Notes: generated by a model not told the origin, from the letters alone. Positions 43,901-54,600 are shown, counted from the first letter of the stretch. The stretch: DNA of 62,521 nt from an uncultured Bacteroidales bacterium (GCA_903901975.1 CAIUTB010000094.1:1-62521); one strand, 5' to 3'. Numbers and translations are program-made.

Positions 43901-43944
43901 AAGCGTATTTGGGCTATTCATTAGTCCGAAATACGCTTATTTTT
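43901..43944 (+). terminator. terminator of prfB
   Basis: AAGCGTATTT (43901-43910) pairs with AAATACGCTT (43929-43938), with an inner GGGCT/AGTCC pairing, followed by ATTTTTC. Confidence 0.9.
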
Positions 43945-44079
43945 CAGGACGAAACAGAACTTTGATTTTTTTTATGCTGAATAACATGAATATCCAACAT
44001 TACAGACTCCATTTTTTCAACTAATTTTGTCCCGAAATTAATAACTGTATAAAGTACAATTAAAAAAAATATAGAAAAC

Positions 44080-45237
44080 ATGACAGTACAAGAATTAAAA
44101 GCAGCTTTCGAATCGGCCTACGGAAAAACCGCTGAAGCCGTATATTTCTCTCCGGGTCGCGTAAATCTGATTGGTGAGCATACCGACTATAATGGCGGTT
44201 CCGTATTTCCATGTGCATTGAGTTTTGGCACCTATTTGCTATTAGCAAAAAACGACAAAAAAGTAATGAACTTCAAATCGTTGAACCAACCTGAAATTAT
44301 TTCGCTTGGTTTCGACCAGTTGACTACTCCGCTCGACAAATCGTGGGTGAACTATCCGCTTGGTGTTATTGCTCAATTTGTAAAACGTGGTATCGCTATC
44401 ACTGAAGGTTACGACATTCTGATTTGGGGTAATGTGCCTAACGGCGCGGGTCTTTCGTCGTCAGCAGCGCTGGAAGTGGTTACAGCTTTTGCATTAAACG
44501 ATCAATTGGGAACAGGTTTCAACCGTACGGTATTAGCACAAATCGGTCAGAAAGCCGAGCATGAATTTGCGTTGGTAATGTGTGGTATAATGGACCAATT
44601 TGTATCGGCTAATGGGGCGAAAGATCATGCTGTGCATTTAAATTGTGACACGCTTCAATTTGAACTCGTACCTGTAAAACTTGAGGGAGTTAAAATCGTA
44701 ATTTCAAATACTCACAGTCCTCACAAACTGGATTCAGGAGCTTATAACCAACGTGTAGCTGAATGCAAATTAGCTGTCGAGCAATTGAATAAGGTTCGTC
44801 CGTTGAAATATTTAGCTGAATTGACTGAGGCTGAATTCAAATCCATTGAGTCGGCTATTACTGATCCTGTTGCGCGTAAACGTGCCCGCCACGTGGTGGG
44901 TGAAGTTCAACGTACTTCTGATGCAGTAAAAGCATTGAAAGCAGGCGACTTGGTATTGTTTGGTCAACTGATGAATGCTTCGCACGTTTCGTTGCGCGAC
45001 GATTATGAAGTAACCGGTCCTGAACTGGATTGCATGGCTGCCGAAGCTTGGAAAATTGATGGCGTTATCGGTTCACGTATGACCGGTGGTGGTTTTGGTG
45101 GATGTACTGTTTCATTGGTAAAAGATGAAGCTATCGACACCTTTATCAACCAAGTTGGTGCGGCTTACGAAGCTAAAATTGGCATCAAACCAGAGTTCTA
45201 CATTGCCGAAATTGGTGATGGAGCATGTAAAATATGA
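44080..45237 (+). CDS. galK: galactokinase
   Basis: 385 aa GHMP kinase that makes galactose 1-phosphate in the Leloir pathway. Family motifs are FSPGRVNLIGEHTDYNGGSVFPCA (residues 24-47), GNVPNGAGLSSSAALEVV (ATP loop) and IGSRMTGGGFGGCTVSLV. It forms a unit with galM; no galT or galE is in the window. A possible -7 element TAATTTTG lies at 44022-44029. The stop TGA overlaps the left arm of an inverted repeat (45236-45258). Confidence 0.96.
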   Translation: MTVQELKAAFESAYGKTAEAVYFSPGRVNLIGEHTDYNGGSVFPCALSFGTYLLLAKNDKKVMNFKSLNQPEIISLGFDQLTTPLDKSWVNYPLGVIAQFVKRGIAITEGYDILIWGNVPNGAGLSSSAALEVVTAFALNDQLGTGFNRTVLAQIGQKAEHEFALVMCGIMDQFVSANGAKDHAVHLNCDTLQFELVPVKLEGVKIVISNTHSPHKLDSGAYNQRVAECKLAVEQLNKVRPLKYLAELTEAEFKSIESAITDPVARKRARHVVGEVQRTSDAVKALKAGDLVLFGQLMNASHVSLRDDYEVTGPELDCMAAEAWKIDGVIGSRMTGGGFGGCTVSLVKDEAIDTFINQVGAAYEAKIGIKPEFYIAEIGDGACKI

Positions 45238-45333
45238 CCCCCTGCCCCCTAAAAGGGGGTTCCGGGAAACAACTTTAGTATAAAATATTATTTATCTCAC
45301 AAACACAAAAGCCCCTTTAGGGGGTTGGGGGTC
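45236..45333. repeat. C-rich inverted repeat pair between galK and galM
   Basis: GACCCCCTGCCCCCTAAAAG... (45236-45258) and ...CTTTAGGGGGTTGGGGGTC (45312-45333) are inverse complements over about 22 bp with two substitutions and one extra A. The loop is 53 nt, AT-rich. The left arm begins at the galK stop; the right arm ends one base before the galM ATG. It is related in sequence and layout to 41957-42070. Confidence 0.85.
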
Positions 45334-45334
45334 T

Positions 45335-46375
45335 ATGAAGACAGTAAAAGAATTAGAAATAGAATTGAACGGTAAACCGGTATCGCTTTATACCCTGTTC
45401 AACAAAAATGGCATGTCGGTGGATATAACCAACTATGGTGCAAAAATTATACGCTTGATTGTGGCTGATAAGAATGGCAAATTCGACGATGTAGTACTTG
45501 CTTTCGATACACTGGACGAAGTGATTGAAAAAGAAATTTACTACGGAGCAGTTTGCGGTCGTTTTGCAAACCGTATCAAAAATGGTAAATTTAGCATCGA
45601 CGGGGTGGAATACAACTTGCCAATAAACAATGGAACAAATTCGCTGCATGGTGGTATTCACGGATACAACGAGAAAGTGTGGACCGTAAAATCAGTTTCT
45701 CAACAGGAATTGGTACTTGAACTTTTGTCGCCCGACAGTGAAGAAGGTTATCCGGGAAATCTGACGATAAGCTGCACCTATATTTTGAGCGACGATAACG
45801 AAATCAAAATGCACTACGAAGCTACGACCGATAAAGCAACCATTATTGGGTTGACCAATCACTCGTACTTCAACCTGAAAGGTGTCGGAAATGGAACGGT
45901 AAAGGACCATATGCTGCAAATCAATGCCGATTTCTACACCGTGTTAGATGAATCGTTTGCCCCTTCGGGCGAAATACGTCCGGTAACAGGAACTGCTTTC
46001 GATTTCCGAAACCCGACCTTGATTGCTGAGCGGATTGATGCTAAAGAATTTGTTCCCGGTTGGGGAATTGACAATAACTGGTGCATTCGAAAAGAACAAG
46101 CCGGAGATTGCGTGCTTGCCGGAGCAGTTTACGAGCCTACTTCAGGACGCAAATTGGAAGTTTACACAACACAACCCGGTATGCAAATCTATACCGGCAA
46201 CTGGATTGAGAAACAGGTGGGCAAAGAAGGCAAAATCTACGATCGTCAGGATGCTATTTGCCTTGAAACACAAGGTTTTCCTAATTCACCAAACGTGGCG
46301 CATTTTCCAAGTTCTTTGCTCCGTCCGGGTGGAAAATATGATGAGTGGTGTATTTATAAATTTTCAGCAGAATAA
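45335..46375 (+). CDS. galM: aldose 1-epimerase (mutarotase)
   Basis: 346 aa, normal length. It interconverts alpha- and beta-galactose so that galK can use it. Motifs are GRFANRIKNGKFSIDG, NNGTNSLHGG (active-site His), EGYPGNLTISCTYILSD, LTNHSYFNLKG (second His) and the catalytic Glu region CLETQGFPNSPN. The start codon is directly next to a GGGGGTC repeat arm. It ends in a bidirectional terminator shared with the tRNA-Lys genes. Confidence 0.95.
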   Translation: MKTVKELEIELNGKPVSLYTLFNKNGMSVDITNYGAKIIRLIVADKNGKFDDVVLAFDTLDEVIEKEIYYGAVCGRFANRIKNGKFSIDGVEYNLPINNGTNSLHGGIHGYNEKVWTVKSVSQQELVLELLSPDSEEGYPGNLTISCTYILSDDNEIKMHYEATTDKATIIGLTNHSYFNLKGVGNGTVKDHMLQINADFYTVLDESFAPSGEIRPVTGTAFDFRNPTLIAERIDAKEFVPGWGIDNNWCIRKEQAGDCVLAGAVYEPTSGRKLEVYTTQPGMQIYTGNWIEKQVGKEGKIYDRQDAICLETQGFPNSPNVAHFPSSLLRPGGKYDEWCIYKFSAE

Positions 46376-46382
46376 AAATATT

Positions 46383-46418
46383 AAAGCAGCCTTTCAAAAT
46401 TAATTGAAAGGCTGCTTT
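46383..46418. terminator. bidirectional terminator (galM / tRNA-Lys)
   Basis: AAAGCAGCCTTTCAA (46383-46397) pairs with TTGAAAGGCTGCTTT (46404-46418), 15 bp, 6-nt loop, with T-rich sequence on both sides for either direction. Confidence 0.9.
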
Positions 46419-46424
46419 ATTTTG

Positions 46425-46497
46425 TGATCCAGCTGGGGCTCGAACCCAGGACCCCATCCTTAAAAGGGATGTGCTCTACCTGCTGAGCTACTAGATC
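46425..46497 (-). tRNA. tRNA-Lys (anticodon UUU), copy 1
   Basis: The reverse strand gives a 73-nt cloverleaf: acceptor GATCTAG/CTGGATC, D stem GCTC/GAGC, anticodon stem CATCC/GGATG around CTTTTAA (anticodon TTT), T arm CTGGG-TTCGAGC-CCCAG, discriminator A. CCA is not encoded. Identical to copy 2 and downstream of it in the same transcript. Confidence 0.96.
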
Positions 46498-46528
46498 ATC
46501 ATTGTAATAAATGCTGATAAAAATAAAG

Positions 46529-46601
46529 TGATCCAGCTGGGGCTCGAACCCAGGACCCCATCCTTAAAAGGGATGTGCTCTACCTGCTGAGCTACTAGAT
46601 C
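46529..46601 (-). tRNA. tRNA-Lys (anticodon UUU), copy 2
   Basis: Identical 73-nt tRNA, 31 bp from copy 1 and the first to be transcribed. The pair provides the single Lys isoacceptor for AAA/AAG, fitting high demand in an AT-rich genome. Confidence 0.96.
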
Positions 46602-46619
46602 ATTTTTTAAAAGCGGTTG

Positions 46620-46650
46620 CAAAGATACTGCTTTTTTTTAAAATTACAAA
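46620..46650 (-). promoter_or_regulatory. promoter of the tRNA-Lys pair
   Basis: On the minus strand TTTG (46647-46650), 19 nt, TATCTTTG (46620-46627): a textbook Bacteroidota promoter, 19 bp before the first tRNA. Confidence 0.85.
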
Positions 46651-46829
46651 TGCTCTTTCAAATAAAAACTGTTATATTTGGATACCACATTATAAGTCTC
46701 AAGCAAACAGCCATTTAGAATAAAAGCTCTTCATTCATTCTGTTTTGATTCAACTTGAATATATTAAATCAAGTTGTTAGAATCTCACTAAAATTCAAAA
46801 TTCAATAATCAATCCTTTCCAAAAAATTG

Positions 46830-46837
46830 TATCTTTG
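46830..46837 (+). promoter_or_regulatory. -7 element for the CorC-like gene
   Basis: TATCTTTG, 39 bp before the TTG start at 46877. Confidence 0.5.
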
Positions 46838-46876
46838 CAACCTGAAATCTATTTAAATTGATTAATAATCAGAATT

Positions 46877-48130
46877 TTGAATAATATTACCTTCATACTT
46901 TTAACTTTAATATTTTCCGCGTTTTTTTCGGGATTGGAAATTGCATTTGTTACGTCAAACAAATTGCGTTTTGAGTTGAATAAGAAACAGCGAAACTTCA
47001 CGTCGTCGATACTTTCTATATTTTACCGCAATCCTCAACAGTTTATCTCCACCATGTTGGTTGGGAATAATATATGTCTGGTAATCTATGGGCTGCTTAT
47101 GGCTCAGATTATGACTCCCTGGCTTAGTTTTATGGGTAGTCAGTTTTTAATTACTTTTACTCAAACCATACTTGCTACTATAATTGTGCTGTTTACAGGT
47201 GAGTTTCTCCCAAAAACGATTTTTCGCGTAAATCCGAATCTTTTTTTGCGGTTTTTCTCCTGGCTTTTGCTCATTTTTTATGTGTTATTGTATCCTATTT
47301 CACGCTTTAGCACTTGGATTTCAATCAAAATACTTCGCCTTTTCGGATTAAAGATTAATTCCAATACGCAGGAGAATGTCTTTTCGCGTATTGATTTAAA
47401 TTATTTAATTCAGGAAAGTTTTGAAAACTTCGAAAGTGAGGTAGAGTTGGAAAATGAAGTGAAGATTTTTCAGAATGCACTTGATTTTTCAAAAGTAAAA
47501 TTGCGGGACTGTTTTGTGCCTAGAACCGAGATTATTGCATTGGAATACGAAAGTACAACTGAAGCTTTGAAAGAAACGTTTATTGAAACCGGATTTTCTA
47601 AAATTCCTATTTTCAAAGGGGATATTGACAACATTATCGGCTATATTCATACCTCCGAAATGTTTGAGCACCAGAAGGATTGGAAAAAACAGATTAATCA
47701 AATACCTATTGTACCTGAAACAATGGCAGCTCAAAAGCTGATGAAAATGTTTTTGACAGAGAAAAAAAGCATAGCAGTCGTTGTGGATGAGTTTGGTGGA
47801 ACAGCCGGAATTGTGACACTCGAAGATATTATGGAAGAAATTTTCGGGGAAATTGAGGATGAGCACGATGTACATGATTATGTGGCTGAAAAAACCAGTG
47901 AGAATGAATATTTGTTTTCCGGACGCTTAGAAGTAGATAGCATTAATAGTCGTTTTAATCTAAATATCCCTGAATCGGATGATTATGAGACAATTGCCGG
48001 ATTTGTTTTACACAATCACCAGCATTTTCCAAAAATAAATGAAGTGATTCGAATTGATCGGTTTAGTATTAAGTGCATGAAAGTAAGTAATAATCGCATT
48101 GAGTTGGTAAAAGTAACAACTGCTGGTTAA
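46877..48130 (+). CDS. HlyC/CorC family membrane protein with CBS pair
   Basis: 417 aa. The N-terminal DUF21 membrane domain (about 1-160, four helices) begins FILLTLIFSAFFSGLEIAFVTSNKLRFE. Two CBS motifs follow (about 205-320: VPRTEIIALEYESTTEAL, KKSIAVVVDEFGGTAGIVTLEDIMEEIFGEI), and a C-terminal CorC/HlyC domain ends it. The start is TTG (46877): an upstream in-frame TGA at 46859 excludes anything longer, and the next ATG is in the second helix. Family roles include Mg/Co efflux; Bacteroidota members also include GldE. Upstream of the PpiD-like gene. Confidence 0.88.
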   Translation: MNNITFILLTLIFSAFFSGLEIAFVTSNKLRFELNKKQRNFTSSILSIFYRNPQQFISTMLVGNNICLVIYGLLMAQIMTPWLSFMGSQFLITFTQTILATIIVLFTGEFLPKTIFRVNPNLFLRFFSWLLLIFYVLLYPISRFSTWISIKILRLFGLKINSNTQENVFSRIDLNYLIQESFENFESEVELENEVKIFQNALDFSKVKLRDCFVPRTEIIALEYESTTEALKETFIETGFSKIPIFKGDIDNIIGYIHTSEMFEHQKDWKKQINQIPIVPETMAAQKLMKMFLTEKKSIAVVVDEFGGTAGIVTLEDIMEEIFGEIEDEHDVHDYVAEKTSENEYLFSGRLEVDSINSRFNLNIPESDDYETIAGFVLHNHQHFPKINEVIRIDRFSIKCMKVSNNRIELVKVTTAG

Positions 48131-48293
48131 AAGTCAACCGATGAGGGTTGATCGTTGAAAATTTCGAATCGTTTTAGATTAAAAACACAGAAATTCAGCC
48201 AAAAAGCTTGGGCATTTACTTTTTTTTTGTATATTCGTGCCCTCAAATTTGTTCAAAAAATAATAACAAAAAATATAAATTTAGCACAAAAAA

Positions 48294-50408
48294 ATGGCAA
48301 CATTAGAAAAGATTAGAAGCAAAGGAGTTTTACTTGTAGTGGTAGTTGGACTTGCATTATTATCGTTTATTGTAGGGGATTTCCTGAAAGAAGGATCGAC
48401 CTATTTTAATAAATCAAAAGAGACCGTTGCAAAAATTGCCGGTGATGATATTAACATTAAAGAATATGCTGCTGCAATCGATCAATTGACCGAAGTGTAC
48501 AAAATTGAGACCGGAAAAACAGAATTAGGCGAAGATATGATGACTCAATTGCGTCAATCGGTCTGGGAAACGATGGTAAATGAGAAAATTCTGGACGTTC
48601 AGACCAAGAAACTTGGGCTTGCCGTAAGCAAAGATGAACTAACTGATCGGTTGATCGGAAATAACATTCACCCACTTATCACACAACGTCGTGCTTTTGC
48701 CGGCGAAAACGGACAATTCAGCCGTGAAGCATTGATGCAATTCCAAAGCACATTGGAACAAACACCTGCTAATCAGGATCAGAAACAACAAATAGAAAAA
48801 CTTAAGAGCTATTGGAAATTCTGGGAAAAAACGGTTAAAACGCAACTTTTGCAGGAGAAATACAATGCGTTGATTTCGAAATCGGTAACAGCTAACACCT
48901 TAGATGCTAAAGCTAATTTTCAGGATCGCAAAGTCAGTGTTGATGTGGCCTATTTGGTTCAACCTTATTTTTTAATTTCTGACTCACTGGTAAAAGTATC
49001 GGACGGCGAAATTAGCGACCGTTACAAAAAACAAAAGGAACAATATAAATCTGAAGCTAACTGTTCCCTAAGTTATGTAGCTTTTGATAAGAAACCATTG
49101 AAAGAGGATTATAAAGAAGTTGAAACACTGATTACAAAAATTACTCCGGAGTTTAAGACTACCAACGATGTTATGGGTTTAGTAAATTCAAATTCGGATG
49201 TAATGTATGATGGAAGAAATTATTCTGAGAAAACCGTACCTGTATTATTAAAAGACTTTGCCTTTAAAGGGAACGCTGGTGATGTATTTGGTCCAACCTT
49301 TATAAACGACACCTATACCATGGCTCGCATTATGCAATCAGGTATTATGCAGTCTGATTCGGTAAAATTGCGTCACATTTTCCTGGCGACAAAAGATGAA
49401 GCGAAAGCTGACAGTTTGATTGCTGCTATAAAAAGTGGTGCCGACTTTGGGAGCTTGGCTAAACAGTATTCTGCTGTGAAACAAACAGCTGCCAACGGCG
49501 GTGAAATAGGTTGGTTACAGGAAGGCGCTCAGGGTGTTGAGAAAGAAATCACCACACAGGCATTCAGCAAATCTAAGAATGAAGTATTTACAGTTAAAAA
49601 TGCTCAGGGGACTCAAATTATGCAGGTAATGGACAAAACTGCTCCACGTCATAAAGTGAAACTGGCAATTCTTGTTCGCAAGGTAGAACCAAGCAACAAA
49701 TCAATCAGCAAAATATACAACGATGCAAAACAATTTGCTGTTGATTTGAAGGCTGACAACTTTGAAAAGAAAGCGAAGGAAAATAATTATATAGTTCATC
49801 CGGCAGCTGATGTAATGCAAACGACTGATAAAATTGCTGATATTGCTCAATCCCGTCAAATTGTTCGCTGGGCATTTAAGAGCAGTAAAGGCGATGTTTC
49901 TGATGTATTTGAATGTGGTGGAAAATTCGTTGTGGTTATGACTTCGGAAGTAAACAAAAAAGGATATCGTGCTGTAGATAAAGTGAAGGACCAATTGAAA
50001 GCCGAGATTATCAAGGACAAAAAAGCTGAAATGATGATTAAAAACATAAATGCTCAGTTGGCGAAAACACCTGCACTCGAAGGATTGGCAAGTTTTGTAA
50101 AGGATTCGGTAAAAACGGCAGTTGGCGTGAATTTCGGTTCATATCAGTTTGGAACAGCCGGTTTTGAACCTTCAGTAATTGGAAAGATAGCCGCATTGGC
50201 TGTTGGCAAAGTATCAGCCCCTATTAAAGGAAACTCAGGTGTTTATGTGGTTCGTACGGCTAACAAGAAAGAAAATCCACAACCCTTTGATGCAAAAATG
50301 GAGGTTATGCAGTTGAATGGCCGTATGAGTTATTCATTGCCATATATGATTATTCAGGATTTGAAAGACAAAGCTGATATTACCGATAATCGATTAAATT
50401 TCTATTGA
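48294..50408 (+). CDS. PpiD/SurA-like periplasmic peptidyl-prolyl isomerase
   Basis: 704 aa. One N-terminal membrane anchor (GVLLVVVVGLALLSFIVGDFL, residues 12-32) is followed by a SurA-N-like helical domain (about 40-250) and a parvulin rotamase domain (about 345-445: LRHIFLATKDEAKADSLIAAIKSGADF, TAANGGEIGWL). A second weaker parvulin-like repeat lies toward the C-terminus. It is a chaperone for newly secreted proteins, anchored like PpiD. Upstream neighbour is the CorC-like gene, a common pairing in this phylum. Confidence 0.9.
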   Translation: MATLEKIRSKGVLLVVVVGLALLSFIVGDFLKEGSTYFNKSKETVAKIAGDDINIKEYAAAIDQLTEVYKIETGKTELGEDMMTQLRQSVWETMVNEKILDVQTKKLGLAVSKDELTDRLIGNNIHPLITQRRAFAGENGQFSREALMQFQSTLEQTPANQDQKQQIEKLKSYWKFWEKTVKTQLLQEKYNALISKSVTANTLDAKANFQDRKVSVDVAYLVQPYFLISDSLVKVSDGEISDRYKKQKEQYKSEANCSLSYVAFDKKPLKEDYKEVETLITKITPEFKTTNDVMGLVNSNSDVMYDGRNYSEKTVPVLLKDFAFKGNAGDVFGPTFINDTYTMARIMQSGIMQSDSVKLRHIFLATKDEAKADSLIAAIKSGADFGSLAKQYSAVKQTAANGGEIGWLQEGAQGVEKEITTQAFSKSKNEVFTVKNAQGTQIMQVMDKTAPRHKVKLAILVRKVEPSNKSISKIYNDAKQFAVDLKADNFEKKAKENNYIVHPAADVMQTTDKIADIAQSRQIVRWAFKSSKGDVSDVFECGGKFVVVMTSEVNKKGYRAVDKVKDQLKAEIIKDKKAEMMIKNINAQLAKTPALEGLASFVKDSVKTAVGVNFGSYQFGTAGFEPSVIGKIAALAVGKVSAPIKGNSGVYVVRTANKKENPQPFDAKMEVMQLNGRMSYSLPYMIIQDLKDKADITDNRLNFY

Positions 50409-50437
50409 TAAATTCAATACAGAAACCCAACTATACC

Positions 50438-50475
50438 GAAAACGGAGTGAGTAATTTCATTCCGTTTTCTTTTTT
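50438..50475 (+). terminator. terminator of the PpiD-like gene
   Basis: GAAAACGGAGT (50438-50448) pairs with ATTCCGTTTTC (50459-50469), one G-T pair, followed by six T. Confidence 0.9.
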
Positions 50476-50488
50476 CATCAAGTTTGTG

Positions 50489-50496
50489 TAACTTTG
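50489..50496 (+). promoter_or_regulatory. -7 element for rlmN
   Basis: TAACTTTG, 91 bp before the rlmN ATG; T-rich TTTTTTC lies at the -33 position. The leader between contains low-complexity words (ACACTAAACACTAAACCC). Confidence 0.5.
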
Positions 50497-50586
50497 CGCA
50501 ACGACCAAATTAGTTGACTGATGACAGATACGAAGAAGCAAAATCACATCAACGTGAAACACTAAACACTAAACCCGAAACAACCT

Positions 50587-51624
50587 ATGACCAAAACAGC
50601 GCTTACAGGCAAAACTCTTGAAGAAATAAAAACAATCGTTTCAGAACTTGGTATGCCCGGATTTACGGCTAAACAGATTACGGAATGGCTGTATAAAAAA
50701 CGGGTTTTCAGCTTGGACGAAATGACGAATATTTCGGCTAAGAACAGGGAATTGCTCCAGGAGAAATATGAAGTGGGTCGCACCTTAGCAGTCCAGGTTT
50801 CGGAATCGGAAGATGGAACAAAAAAATACCTGTTCAAAACCGGAGGAGGTCATTTTATCGAAACAGTTTATATTCCGGAGGAAGACCGTGCTACGCTCTG
50901 TGTATCTTCACAGGTTGGCTGCAAAATGGATTGTGTGTTTTGTATGACGGGCAAGCAGGGTTTTATTGCCCAACTGACCACCACCGAAATATTGAACCAG
51001 ATTATGTCCGTTCCGGAGTCCGATAAAATCACAAACCTGGTATTTATGGGAATGGGTGAACCCTTTGACAACACCCTGGCTATGCTTCGTTCGTTGGAAA
51101 TTCTGACAGCCGATTACGGTTACGCCTGGAGTCCCCGCCGCATTACGGTTTCGACAGTTGGTCTGATTCCCGGCATGAAAATTTTTCTCGAAAAATCGAA
51201 TTGTCATTTGGCTGTCAGTCTGCACTCGCCGTTTTCGGACGAACGGCTGAAACTGATGCCGGTTGAAAAGGCTTATCCAATTGCAAATGTCCTGGAAATA
51301 CTTCGTAAATATGATTTCAGCAAGCAGCGTAGAGTTTCCTTTGAGTATATTATGTTCGAAGGACTCAATGACAGTTTGCGGCATGCAGTGCAGTTAGCAA
51401 AAATGCTTAGGGGAATTGATTGTCGTGTCAATTTGATTCGGTTTCATTCCATCCCGGGCGTGGATTTAAAAACTGCAAGTCCTGAAAAAATGACTTTCTT
51501 CAGGGATTATCTCAACAGTAACGGAGTGGTTACGACTATCCGCCGATCCCGTGGTGAAGATATTCTGGCTGCCTGTGGCATGTTGTCTACGGTTGAAAAG
51601 GAAAAAGTGGAACAAGCAAATTGA
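50587..51624 (+). CDS. rlmN: 23S rRNA (A2503-C2) / tRNA (A37-C2) methyltransferase
   Basis: 345 aa radical SAM enzyme. The cluster motif is CKMDCVFC (about residues 112-119), then VFMGMGEPFDNT and the C-terminal RRSRGEDILAACGML with the methyl-carrying Cys. The N-terminal helical domain GMPGFTAKQITEWLYKKRV is normal. Its stop is 4 bp before the next gene. Confidence 0.95.
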   Translation: MTKTALTGKTLEEIKTIVSELGMPGFTAKQITEWLYKKRVFSLDEMTNISAKNRELLQEKYEVGRTLAVQVSESEDGTKKYLFKTGGGHFIETVYIPEEDRATLCVSSQVGCKMDCVFCMTGKQGFIAQLTTTEILNQIMSVPESDKITNLVFMGMGEPFDNTLAMLRSLEILTADYGYAWSPRRITVSTVGLIPGMKIFLEKSNCHLAVSLHSPFSDERLKLMPVEKAYPIANVLEILRKYDFSKQRRVSFEYIMFEGLNDSLRHAVQLAKMLRGIDCRVNLIRFHSIPGVDLKTASPEKMTFFRDYLNSNGVVTTIRRSRGEDILAACGMLSTVEKEKVEQAN

Positions 51625-51628
51625 AAAT

Positions 51629-54600
51629 ATGAGACGAATTCTTTATATCCTATCGGTTTTGGTATTGTTTCTATCCGAAACAGCTCAAACTGCATCCGGA
51701 CAAAAGAACCTCGAAAATCAGATTTCAGATTCATTAACAGCCATTGCTAATAGTTATACAACAGTTGGCCGGATTACCCTCGTTGGATTTACGGCTAAAA
51801 ACAATACACTGACTGTTACAGCAAGTGATAAATTCAGTTACATGCCTTTTCGTCCGGATAATGTGAAGCGTATTTACAATGCAATTTCAGTTGCCGGCAC
51901 TAAAAAGTATTCCGGTTATTCTATCGTTTGTCTGGTGGAAAACCACCGTATTGAGGATTTAATCCCGAATTTCTACAAGACTGAGAATGTGGATGAAAGT
52001 CGCCAATTTTCTGTAGCTCTGCTTTCCCATCCCTTAGTTGTAAATTCTTCCCGACCTTATGACATTACATGCGGACTACAAAATCGCCACATTGCCCTTT
52101 GGCAGAGCCATGGTTGGTATTACAGTCAGAAAAGAGCCCATTGGGAGTGGCAGCGTCCAAGAGAGTTTACAACGGTCGAAGATTTATATACACAATCTTA
52201 TGTGTTGCCCTATCTCGTACCTATGCTCGAAAAAGCGGGAGCGAACGTATTGCTGCCCCGTGAGCGGGATACACAGTTGAATGAAGTAATTGTCGATAAT
52301 GATTCCAAAGACAACAATTCACGTTACAGAGAACAAAACGAATGGAAGAAATGGAGTAAAGGTGACTTTTGTGGTTTTGCCAATAGCAAAAAAAGCTATT
52401 TGCAGGGCGAAAATCCATTTAATTTTGGGTCCTACCGTGAGATTACTTCTATTAGCAATTCGGACGAAATAAGCAGAGCTGAATGGTTCCCCAATATCCC
52501 TGAATCGGGGAAATATGCTGTATATATTTCGTATAAAACGTTGCCAAACAGCACCACTGATGCACGTTACACTGTAATTCACAAAAGCATTAAGACAGAG
52601 TTTTCGGTCAATCAAACCATGAATGGTGGAACCTGGCTTTATCTGGGTCATTTCCAGTTCGACAAAGGACGAAACAATCAGAATAAAGTCGTGCTGACAA
52701 ATTTAAGCTCCGAAGAGGAAAAAACCATTACAGCCGATGCCGTGAAATTTGGTGGCGGCTTGGGGAATATTGCCCGAAGTCCCTATATCAACGATTCAAT
52801 TTCCAATCCTAAACAAACGGATAGTATTGCATCAAATCCCATTACGGTAAAATCCACCTTGTTATATCAACCCGAAATTAGCCAACATCCGCGATACACC
52901 GAAGGCTCACGGTACTGGTTACAATGGGCTGGAATGCCTGATAGCATTTACAGTCGAACCAAAGCGCAGAACGATTATTCCGATGATTTTCAGTCACGTG
53001 GTTTCTGGGTCAATTATTTAGTGGGTGGTTCTTCTGTTTCACCAGGCACGAAAGGACTTGGCGTACCGATTGATTTAGCCATGGCTATTCACAGCGATGC
53101 CGGAATGACTCTGGGAGATTCTATTGTCGGAACACTCGGCATTTGTACGGTGAAAAATACCCTTGGGAATACCGTTTTTACGAATGGCATTTCACGTTGG
53201 GCATCGCGCGATTTGGTAGATATTGTTCAATCGCAGGTTGTAGCCGATATTCGTAAAACCTTTGCTCCCGAGTGGAGTCGGCGGGGCATGTGGAATAAAT
53301 CGTACAGCGAATCACGAGTTCCCGAAGTGCCAACCATGTTGCTCGAATTACTATCCCATCAGAATTTTGCCGATATGCGTTACGGTCTCGATCCACGTTT
53401 CCGCTTTACCGTGAGTCGTGCCATTTATAAAGGCATATTGCGTTATCTGGCTACAGCCAACAAAACTCCTTATGTGGTGCAACCGCTAGCGGTAGAACAG
53501 TTTAGTTGTCGTTTTATGGATAAAAATAAACTGCAATTGCGCTGGAAAGCAGTAACCGATTCATTGGAACCGACAGCACAGCCCGACAATTATGTGCTTT
53601 ATACCCGTGTGGATGATAATGATTTCAATAATGGCGTGGCAGTCAGTTCGAATGAAATAATCCTAACCCTTCAGCCCGGAAAAATTTATAGTTTCAAAGT
53701 GACGGCGCTGAATAAGGGCGGCGAAAGTTTTCCTTCTGAAACATTATCGGCCTGCCGAATAGCCAATTCAAAATCGGAGGTATTAATTATCAACGGATTC
53801 AATCGGCTGAGTGCTCCGGCCAGTTTTGTAATTGACAGTACCTACGCCGGTTTTTTAAACGATATTGATGCCGGAGTTCCTTATTTGTCGGATATCTCAT
53901 TTGTGGGAAAACAAATTGATTTCAGACGAAATTCAAGTTGGAAAAGCGATGATGCTCCCGGATTCGGAGGAAGTAATGCTAATTATGAAACGAAAGTGAT
54001 AGCCGGCAACAGTTTTGACTATCCCTTTTTACATGGAAAAGCGATTAAGGTCGCCGGATATTCGTTTGTTTCCTGCAGTGAAAAAGCAGTTTTAAAAGGC
54101 GACATAAGCCTGAATCAATATAAATCAGTGGATTTGATATTGGGTAAACAAAAACAAACTTTCGTAGGAAATGCAAAAAAAGCACCCGATTTTAAAACTT
54201 TTCCATTAGCTTTGCAACAAACAATTGAAACATATTGTCAACAAGGTGGAAATCTAATGCTTAGTGGGGCTTATATTGGTTCGGATGGCTGTGAATCAAT
54301 CAACGCATTGCCAGCCGACAGACTTTTTCTGGAAAATGTATTGAAATTCAAATTCCAAACGTCACATGCAAGTGTTGGCGGTGGAATATCCGTACTAAAT
54401 TCGCCTGTCAAAGCATTCCGGAAAATGGATTTTTCTTATTATGATCAAGCAAATTCAGATGCCTATTTTGTAGAATCGCCCGATGCCATTGAACCTGTAG
54501 GAGACCAAAGTTTCAGCATTTGCCGTTATTCCGAAAATAACCGAAGCGCGGCAGTGGCTTATTCGGGCTTGTATCGGGTCTGTTCATTCGGATTTCCGTT

